Source of the DNA: Sesamum alatum
Taxonomy: Eukaryota > Streptophyta > Magnoliopsida > Lamiales > Pedaliaceae
Direction: 5' to 3'
Length of the DNA stretch: 64,000 nt
NCBI GenBank assembly: GCA_034509735.1
Contig: JACGWO010000003.1
Location: forward strand, 40,594,873 to 40,658,872
The notes beneath the pieces were generated by a model, which was not told the DNA's origin, did no database searches, and saw nothing but the letters and a program-made list of their open reading frames with translations. A program made the translations under genes and the position numbers. Shown here piece by piece: positions 56,360 to 64,000 of the stretch (positions are counted from its first letter, which is position 1; the number at the start of each line of letters is the position of its first letter).

Positions 56360-56726
56360 GGGTAAATTATATTTTACCATTTGAACTATATATGTTTTTA
56401 TACTTTGTTGGTTATATATTTTTTTTGGTCAATTTATCATATCAATTTTGAGAAATTTGTACTTTGCCATATATAATTATTTTTTGTCGATTTTTGCCGG
56501 AAAAATATTACATACATTGCTCATGTGATATTTAAGGACAATGAAGTGATTTTTTTTCGACTGTGCACTGATTGTGATGGTTTTCTGGTAGAAAATCTAT
56601 TAAAAAATGGTCATATATGGCAAAGAGTAAATTCGACAATGCTGAAATGGTAAGTTAACACAAAAAAGAATTAGATGACAAAGTGTAAAAACAAGTATAA
56701 TTTGGATGGCAAAATATAAATTACCC
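56360..56726. mobile_element. Mutator-type MITE with 9-bp target duplication
   Basis: Inverted ends GGGTAAATTATATTTTACCAT and GGGTAATTTATATTTTGCCAT (the latter read inward from the right), similarity continuing about 80 bases. Flanked by exact TTATATTTA (56351-56359 and 56727-56735). 367 bp, no coding capacity. Located just upstream of the golgin promoter cluster. Confidence 0.88.
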
Positions 56727-56743
56727 TTATATTTATTATATAA

Positions 56744-56830
56744 CTAATGTGTGACATGTGCTTTGTATGGAAAATTTAATTATAAATAAAATTATATTTT
56801 ATAAAATTGTTAAATTATACGAAAGTGAAT
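56744..56830 (-). mobile_element. Diverged Helitron-like 3' end
   Basis: CTAATGTGTGACATGTGC followed by an AAATTTAATTATAAATAAAA segment, clearly similar for about 70 bases to the terminus at 1494. The hairpin is eroded, so this copy is older or inactive. Other boundary not found. Confidence 0.45.
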
Positions 56831-57119
56831 CAAAAGAAAATTTATAAATTAGATAAATAATAAAATTTAACTTTTTTTTAATTATAATGCCTCGATATTA
56901 ATAAAATTTAAAACAAATTTGATTCATATAAATTAAATAGAAATCATCGTCATTATTTAAAAAATATTAAAAAGAAACTTAAGCATGAGGATAAATGCTC
57001 AATTAAACTAGAAATTCTACCAATTAACCCCCTGGACTAAATGTTTGGACAAAATTACCCTGGCAACCACAAATATTTTCTAAAAATTTCATCTTAAATT
57101 CAACATAAAAACCTTCTTA

Positions 57120-57910
57120 ATTAAGCCAATGTGATAGGGATAATAATGCCACAATGAAGAAATGACGAGAGTACCCTACAAGAAGGCTTAAAATTACAAA
57201 TGGGGCAGACCCATGTCCTCACCCGGTCGGGTCGGGTGAGCCGAGCCATTTGGACGACCCGATCAAGACAACCCATCAAACAGGAGCCGTCGGATTACCT
57301 GAAGAATTCAAATTGACAAGACATTTGGCAGAGAATAAGGGAGCAATTTTAGCCCTATAAATACCATTTTCCGACATCATTTAAGAGATGACATTTATTA
57401 TACTAGCTTTAAATATTAAGGAGATTATATTCCTCTATCTCGATCTAGTCTCTGACTTAAGCATCGGAGGGTTTTAGTTGGGGACACTAGAAAAAAAATT
57501 ACTATTAGCTACATTTTTAATGACTATGGCAAAAAACCGTAGTAAATAACTATCATTAACTACGGTTAAATAAAAACTGTTGCAAAAACTAGCTTTTCCA
57601 CCACAAAAAATTTATTTGCCACGGCTAAGAGCCATGGTAAAAATATTCGCCATGGCTTTTAGCCATGGCAAATGTTTTACCACCCTCGCAAAAACCACGG
57701 CCGACAACCGTTGCTTGGCCATGGTCAATGACTATTCGCTACGGCTAATTTAGTATTAACCACGATAAGTAGCCGTGGTTAAATATCATATTTCTTGTAG
57801 TGGGACCTTACAACAAACCTAACGATTCTCTTCTCTCAAGGTCCCAAAATACCCAAAGACGTCACAGGTGACCAACGACCTGAGATCCCAGATCATTTCT
57901 GTTCTTAGTG
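57120..57910 (+). mobile_element. LTR relic interrupted by a CACTA element
   Basis: Contains a TATA box (CCCTATAAATACC at about 57353) and CTGACTTAAGCATCGGAGGG...GGGGAC, continuing after the insertion as CTTACAACAAACC. This pattern (CTGACTT...CGTCGGAG...GGGGACACC) is characteristic of plant Gypsy or TRIM LTRs. Outer boundaries are approximate. Confidence 0.45.
57485..57802. mobile_element. Non-autonomous CACTA (En/Spm-type) element
   Basis: Starts CACTAGAAAAAAA and ends TTCTTGTAGTG, the inverse of CACTACAAGAA. Exact 3-bp duplication GGA on both sides (57482-57484 and 57803-57805). 318 bp with internal palindromic GCCATGG/CCACGG motifs. No transposase. Confidence 0.88.
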
Positions 57911-59230
57911 TAATATTATTTACTCTAAGACAATGTATTTTAATGTTAATAAAAAAACACATAGCAGCTTAAGTAATTAAAACCTCCAAGACTAAACATT
58001 AAGTAATATATGAATTAAAAAATACAGAAAAATCTTGAATATAAAAAGATGTTACTAGTTTTTGAAAGTTAAAATCTCAACTATTCAAAATACTATAAAG
58101 ATGAATAATTACATCTCCATTTTCAAATATATATCTTTTATAAAAACTAGACGGTGTATTTATATATTCATATTTTTTTTGTGCAACATTTCTTCAATTT
58201 TAATTTTTCTTTTGCGTAAGTTAATCGAATATATTTATCCATTTATCAAGAAAAGCCAAATCTCGTTTGACTAGTTATTTAATAACTTCCTTTTTAGTTT
58301 AAATAAATAAAATAAATTCTTCATCTTTAGTATTTTATATATCATGCTAATCTGTTACTTCAATCCAATCTATAATGCTCAAGTTATTAATTACTCTTTT
58401 TATATTTCAACTAATTAGAATACTTTTTCTTCTAAGTAAAAAAATAATATGATATTAAGTTAATGTTCAAAATATTTAGTTGAGGGGGGTAAATTGTATT
58501 TAACCCTATTAAATACAATAGAATATACCAAAAAAAAAAAAATACAATAAAATTCCCATCCACTCTCCAAAGACTTGAAATCGAAAAATTCTCACCTGGA
58601 CATAGTTTGATTGAACCAAACATTTTTTTTTTTTAACTAAATCGACCACAATCAGCCCTGGTAACCATCAATATCTAATAGAGACAATTATAATAATCAT
58701 ACATTGATCAATAATACAATATCACATAAATTAAATCTAAACAACCCCTTACTATTACAGTATACAAATAATTCAGATTATACAGTAGACTATTATCCCA
58801 CACACTAGTAGGGTTCGAACCCATGACCTCTCAAGTCATGGAACCTCACTCGAACCAAACAAATTATACAGTAAGTGTGATACGTTTACTATGTGTTCAG
58901 TCACTTTTGTAAGTTGTATATCAACCATATGATAGATATATTATATTTATTATAATTAGTTTAGATTCGATCGAACTCAATCTGAGTTAGAATTTCCCGA
59001 CAAGAACTAAAGAGGAAAAACAATAGAGAACTAGAAAACGGAAAGGAAAGTAGAAAACAAAGTATGAGTGAATGGGAACATCCATCCACCTACACTTTTT
59101 TCCACCTAAAAATTGGTGAAGAAAAAGGGGGAACATAATAGAAAATTAAAAAGGCCAAAACCAAAGTAGGAAACAGTCTGTCAGCGGCAATGTCCACACA
59201 CCTCCTAAATATTGGGGAGAATATATATTA
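57911..59230. other. AT-rich intergenic DNA
   Basis: No gene. A tRNA T-arm-like GGGTTCGAACCC at about 58811 is not part of a complete tRNA. Confidence 0.4.
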
Positions 59231-59484
59231 GGATAAATTATAGTGATATTTCTTTATATCAAAATATATAAATATTTTTTATTTTTGTTAAAATTACAGT
59301 TAAATATTTTGAGGTGTAATTGTATTACTACTACAATCTCTATTTAAAAGTAAAACTTACATTAATACCCTTTGGAAAATATTACACTAACACTCCTCAT
59401 GAGGTGTAGCTGTTTTTTTTTGCAAAAAACAATAATATTTATGTAATTGAGTCTAATCTTAGGGGGTGTCATTGTAATTTACCC
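59231..59484. mobile_element. Mutator-type MITE
   Basis: Ends GGATAAATTATAGTGA and (inward from the right) GGGTAAATTACAATGA. The flanks TATATATTA and TATATTTTA match in 8 of 9 positions. The interior matches the MITE at 62836-63088 in inverse orientation. Confidence 0.72.
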
Positions 59485-60505
59485 TATATTTTATTGCTTC
59501 CAGAACTAGAATCATTTGTTTGCTTCAAAATTTCTTGTTCTTTATACACTTTCCTCTAAATTCTGACTTTTCAATTATTTCTCCTTCTCTATGGGTTCTA
59601 GCGACTCGTATTCATAAGGAATGATTACATTTATGTTTTCAGAAACTACTTGAGCCTCTTGCATAATTATAAAAATCACTCATAACAGTAAAAAAATAGA
59701 GATAATTTATACAATAATGTTGACGTTTTCTTTTGGGTGGGGGTTGTAATTTTTTAAAAATCAGGGGTGGTTTGTGTAAATATGTAATTTTTTTGCGACT
59801 ATATGTGTGATTTATTCAAAAGGCAAGAACGATTTATATAAATAGACCATAAGTCAGGTGGTGTAAATATAATTATCCTTGTTCATAATATTGAATGATG
59901 AAAAAGTTCTATATTGAGTGCGCAAATTTCAAATAATATGAATCAATCAACAAAATACAGTAGTGAGGGACTATTATTGATGAGTCTATATGGTATATTT
60001 ATTTTTTTTCCCATTAACAATGATTGTTTAATTCCTTTTCTCCTAATGTTGAAATTCCAAAACTCTTTATATAATAAAAGGTCTTGGATTCGAGTTCAAG
60101 TATGTGGATATTTTCTACTTTTATAATAATTTGTACTTTATTGTATATTTATTGTCTATTTGTTATCTCTCAATATATGCTTATTGATGTATTTAATTGA
60201 TCTTGAATATGTTGATGTACTGAAGTTTGTAATTCATTGTTTTTTTGGCGAAGCTGAGGCCCCATAATTTTAGGGGTCATGGGTTCGAATTCCTGTATGG
60301 GTTAATGTTGTTTCTACTATATAGTAGGTATGATTTGGTGTTGTAATAGTTAGGTGTTAGTTTACGTGATATTATTGATATGATTGTTGTAATTGTCTTT
60401 GCTCGATATTGATAGCCGACATGACTAAACGTATATAATTACTTTACTTCCGATTAATAAAATTCATCGCTTCCAATTTAAAAAAAAAAAGTAATCGATC
60501 TCTTC

Positions 60506-60543
<38 letters not shown>

Positions 60544-60757
60544 TCCAGATAGGCAATATCTTCTAGAATCAGCAGCAATTCCATGTATATGGATATTTTT
60601 CTACTCTCGCATGTATTTATTGTGTATTTCTTATCTTTCAACGTATACTTATTAATGTACTTAATTCGTCTTTAATAGATTAATGTACTGGAGTTTTTAA
60701 TACATCTTTCTATAAATAAAATAAAATAAAAACAGAAAAATCAAATACTTTTATAAC
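59485..60757. other. AT-rich DNA with dispersed direct repeats
   Basis: Two stretches of about 130 bases, near 60090-60240 and 60580-60710, resemble each other (GGATATTTT, then a TTTATTGT(G/C)TATT segment). A third, partly matching copy begins at 61001 after the MITE. An AAT microsatellite of about 36 bases lies at 60506-60541. No gene. Confidence 0.5.
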
Positions 60758-60991
60758 GGGTTAAATGCAATTTGCTCCCCTATATTAACCAAAAAGAGCA
60801 ATTACTCCCCTGTGAAAAAATAATTAGCAATTTATGCCCACGTATTATTCAAAATGCAGCAAACAACCCCATCACAGGGGGGTTTTTTGCTCCATTTTTT
60901 AAAATACAGAGGGTAAATTGCTATTTATTTTTTCACAAGAGTTTTTTTTGCACATTTTGTATATAACAAGGGGAATAATTGCATTTCTCCC
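60758..60991. mobile_element. MITE with the same termini as the 34175 MULE
   Basis: Starts GGGTTAAATGCAATTTGC, close to the MULE terminus GGGTAAAATGCAATTTGC. Contains the same AAAAAGAGCAA spacer and CTCCCCTGTG motif. Exact 10-bp duplication CTTTTATAAC (60748-60757 and 60992-61001), the same length as the MULE's. 234 bp, no coding capacity. Confidence 0.9.
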
Positions 60992-61001
60992 CTTTTATAA
61001 C

Positions 61002-61918
61002 AGTTTGTATCTGTTGTTTATTTATTATCCTTTCACACATAATGCTTATTGTTGTGCTTAACTGTTCTTTAACATATTGATTTATTTGTCTTCGAGGCAT
61101 TGCTCCTGCAGTAAGATTGAAACTCACAATAAAAAAGTTTTGAATTCGAGTTCAACGAATATGAGTATATATACAGTCTACTCTGTTATTAGTTTCTTAT
61201 ATCTTTGGTTTATTTAAACTCATTCGTTATTTGGGAAATATCAATGTATTAAATCAATTTTTAATTCAAACATATTAAATAATATAATATATTAATCTAT
61301 TCGAGTTCGTAATTCAAACTCTTTTGAGAAAAAAAAAAACCGCGGAAAAAACCAATGAAAATATCTTTTAAAATGAACCCCAATTTCCATTCATAAATAG
61401 ATTGTGGAATCAATGATCCAAGTTGCATGTAGCCATTAATGCTCGGAGAAAAATAAGAGAAGTAGACGTCAAGTCCTATGGTTCATGGTTGTGAGAATTG
61501 TGGCCAGAAATATTCCCTCATAAGACTGGATTTGTTTGTTGCTTGTAATGCTTTAAAGATCTGTTTCAAGATTTCTAAGGCTCAGTTTATCCGACAGTTG
61601 CATAATTAATTATAAAATAATGCGTTTATATTTACGCTTTTCTAGTAATTGATTGTAAAATTAAAAGTTATAGTTAAATTTCAAATACTTATTTAGTCGG
61701 CACAATGAGTAATTAGATAAAAATTAAATGCGATGGAATTAAAAATTTAACTTTTATTGAAGCATGGTTCTGCTGAGATTTAATTTCAAAAGTGATTATT
61801 AAGAAAGGAGAATCAAACAGTATAAGAAATTGTGTTTGCTTTCAAAACATAGATTTGGCCTGCCAAAATCGCGGGGCTAGACAGGCACCAAGTATCCATA
61901 TATACAATCAGAATTACA
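61002..61918. other. AT-rich intergenic DNA
   Basis: Starts with a partial copy of the dispersed repeat seen at 60090. No gene recognised. Confidence 0.4.
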
Positions 61919-62376
61919 TTGTTAGAATATTACCTTTCCTAAGTTTTGGTAAAATTACATGCACACAACCTCTATTTCTCTGCAACAAATAAATATGTTT
62001 GTTAGTAACATTAATAGAATTTGTTGACATTAGCAAGAATGTTTGAACGAAAATTCATATTTACCTACGATTGACTTACAGACTTAATGTAAGATTGTAA
62101 GTCAAATAAATCTCTACATTAGCGTGGGAAATGTATTAGGGTAGTTTGGTCAGAAAAGATCTGTTTGAACTATAATAAATTAGTAATAAGTCAATCAAGG
62201 GTAAGTATAAACTTTTCTTTAATTTTTTTTGTTGATATCAACAAGTTCCATAAATATTGATTAGCATATGATCTATTTCTTGGAGGGGAACAAACGTTAG
62301 GGGTAGTAAATGTAATTTCCTAAATCACGGGAGATATATGTGTAATTACACAAAATCTTAAGGGAGGGTGGTGTAA
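61919..62376. mobile_element. Diverged MITE of the 18437 family
   Basis: The right part (TTAGGGGTAGTAAATGTAATTTCC, GGGAGGGTGGTGTAA) and the left part (TTGGTAAAATTACATGCAC) are inverted. The interior shares TTTGTTGACATTAGCAA with the element at 18437. Left terminus eroded, no target duplication identified. Confidence 0.5.
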
Positions 62377-62379
62377 ATC

Positions 62380-62712
62380 TCAAATATTAATTGATTCTAC
62401 TCTTAAAACAACTTAAGCCTTTAGATTATGTGATCGTTTAATATGGTATTAGAGTCACACCAAAAAAGAGCTTCTGAATTCGAATCTCATTGCCATCCAT
62501 TATAAAATAAAGATTTCATGTGTGTAGAGTTTGCACGTGAAGGATCGGGTGTGTTAAAATATTAAATATTAAATGGTTCTTCTGTCTAATAGTCCTTTAA
62601 GCTTTTAGATAAGGTTTCCCGTGCGAAGTTTGCATGTGGATGGGGTGCGTTAAAATATTAAATAAGTATCATATTTAACTATTTAATTTTTTAGATGATG
62701 AAGTCGTTTAAC
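62380..62712 (+). mobile_element. TRIM-like element with three short LTR copies
   Basis: A first LTR copy ends CGTTTAATA at 62443 and is followed by TGGTATTAGAGTC (62444-62456), close to the initiator-methionine tRNA primer-binding site TGGTATCAGAGC. A short non-coding interior follows, ending in a purine-rich GTGAAGGATCGGG (62537-62549). A second LTR copy starts TGTTAAAATATTAAAT at 62552. The interior end and a third LTR copy (62648-62712, ending TTTAACA) repeat about 96 bases further on. No coding capacity. Confidence 0.6.
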
Positions 62713-62835
62713 ATACATGTATATAACAAATTTTACATAAAATTCTGCAACATGAATAATCGTAATTGTCCAAAATTTGAACTTTTGAAAACATAAAATA
62801 TTTAAAATTCTCTTTAGCAAAAACAATAGATTAAA

Positions 62836-63088
62836 GGGTAAATTTATTAACACCCTTTGAGTTTAGGCTCAATTACACAAACACCCCTTATTTTTTGTGA
62901 AATTATAGCTACACCCCCTGTGTTAGTGTAATATTTTTCAAGAGGTATTAGTGCAAACTTTGCCTTTCAATAGGTGGTGTAGTTGTAATACAATTACAAC
63001 CTCATATAGTGTAGCTGTAATTTTAACAAAAACAAAAAATATTTGTGTATTTTGATCTAATTTAAAAAAGTATCACTCTAATTTACCC
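62836..63088. mobile_element. Mutator-type MITE with 9-bp target duplication
   Basis: Ends GGGTAAATTTATTAACACCC and (inward) GGGTAAATTAGAGTGATAC. Exact duplication TAGATTAAA (62827-62835 and 63089-63097). Same family as 59231-59484, opposite orientation. Confidence 0.88.
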
Positions 63089-63512
63089 TAGATTAAAGGA
63101 GGATGAACAAGAAGCATTAGTAATGCACACAAAAGGAAAGAAATTATTGTGCAAAAATCATATACTATATATCATCCTTAATCATTTCGCTTCATTAAAA
63201 TGTCTGGCGCGGACCATGCTATTGAATTGCCTTTCTTTTCTTTTCCTTTTTTTTTGAATTTTCTTTACCTTGAATTTGATTAAAATTGATTTGTTTTTTT
63301 TTTTTTTCCTGAAAACCTGAGTGTGTAAATATAACTGATGCCAAAAAGAGAAAAAAAAAAAAAAAAAGAAGAAGGAGCAACTTTCGTTCAAGACTGAAGT
63401 AACTTTAGAATTTTTTTTTTTATAAAAGTGATAATTATATAATTATATTAATATTTTAATATATTGGTTTGACTAATAATCAATATATAAAGAATCATGA
63501 TATAAATTATGA
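63089..63512. other. AT-rich spacer
   Basis: Contains poly(T) (63297-63308) and poly(A) (63351-63366) runs. No gene. Confidence 0.4.
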
Positions 63513-64000
63513 GGGAAAATAGTACTTTTGGTCCCATAAGTTAGGCCTGTTTCACTTTTGGTACCATTCATTATGGGAGTAGCACTTTTGGTCCCGTAAG
63601 TTGCTAAAATTAACACTTTTGATCCATGTCTATAATTCCGTCTATTATTTAACGGGGTTGACCATTTTCCGTTAGATTTTTGTGTTGAAGGGAATTTTGA
63701 CGCCATTTCTTGCTTAGTGACATTTTTGGAGGGTAATATAACTAATTTTAGGAGGGAATCGAAGTTTGAAGCTTTGAGTTCAAAGAAAGAGATTTTTCCT
63801 CTCCTCACCAAAAAAAATTCAATCTCATCTCCAATTACCAATTTTTAAGTCTTATTCATTATTGAAATTTAGTACAAAATAGAAGAATTTTAAAACGAAA
63901 AAAATCTCCTCGCCCATTTAATTTTTTGGCTTTAAAATTATTCTATTTTGTACTAAAATTGGTAAGAGGACTGCAAAAAAGTCTCATCGTCCATTTAATA
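63513..64000. mobile_element. Probable left end of a further terminal-repeat element, cut by the window
   Basis: Starts GGGAAAATAGTACTTTTGGTCCC with three or four spaced copies of an ACTTTTGGTCCC/ACTTTTGATCC motif, the layout of the other Mutator-type ends here. The right end would be outside the window. The open frame 63473-63841 on the minus strand is a by-product of the repeated motif. Confidence 0.4.

Noticed and set aside
58811..58822. tRNA T-arm-like GGGTTCGAACCC
   Set aside because: No matching acceptor, D or anticodon arms in the surrounding 90 bases.
60250..60310. SINE-like box B (GGGTTCGAATTCC)
   Set aside because: No convincing A box, poly(A)/T tail or target duplication, so no SINE was called.

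Overview
The window is AT-rich nuclear DNA of a flowering plant, almost certainly a eudicot. The genes are split into many short exons, the introns are long and the spaces between genes are packed with plant transposons. I cannot name the species; an asterid is a guess. Three host genes, all on the minus strand, account for the cellular coding content. (1) A cytosolic-type NADP-dependent malic enzyme at 2577-7069 has 19 coding exons and carries one extra base that breaks its frame. (2) A gamma-clade RNA-dependent RNA polymerase (RDR3/4/5 type, catalytic DFDGD) at 11380-29871 has 19 coding exons over 18.5 kb and an intact reading frame of 1036 residues. (3) A golgin-84 homologue (golgin candidate 1, GC1) at 42735-55878 has 21 coding exons and an intact frame of about 702 residues with a C-terminal membrane anchor. 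Their functions (malate decarboxylation, RNA silencing or double-stranded RNA synthesis, Golgi tethering) are unrelated, so they are simply neighbours.

Layout: 1-2576 is intergenic and carries a Helitron-like 3' end. NADP-ME follows. 7070-11379 is intergenic with a Gypsy-type LTR, its primer-binding site and a gag relic. The RDR gene comes next, with inserted elements in its introns (a Copia RNase H relic bounded by a perfect inverted repeat, and two MITE-like elements). 29872-42734 is a transposon-rich block: a MITE, a CACTA relic, a solo LTR with target duplication, a nested pair of Mutator-like elements and a possible Pack-MULE. The golgin gene follows with a cluster of TGGGCY promoter motifs upstream. 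56260-64000 is transposon-only: several Mutator-type MITEs with 9-10 bp target duplications, a CACTA element nested in an LTR relic, a Helitron-like copy and a short TRIM-like element with three LTR copies.

The most unusual object is the 5.6-kb Mutator-like element at 34175-39761. It has roughly 115-bp terminal inverted repeats built from a repeated motif and a perfect 10-bp target duplication. It carries a DDE plus SWIM-finger transposase on the plus strand (broken by three homopolymer frameshifts and a possible nonsense codon). It also carries an intact, convergent single-exon gene for a small GRF-type zinc-finger protein with a C-terminal membrane segment. A 234-bp MITE at 60758-60991 shares its termini and its 10-bp target-duplication length. 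The element is itself inserted in an older terminal-inverted-repeat element that has its own 9-bp target duplication.
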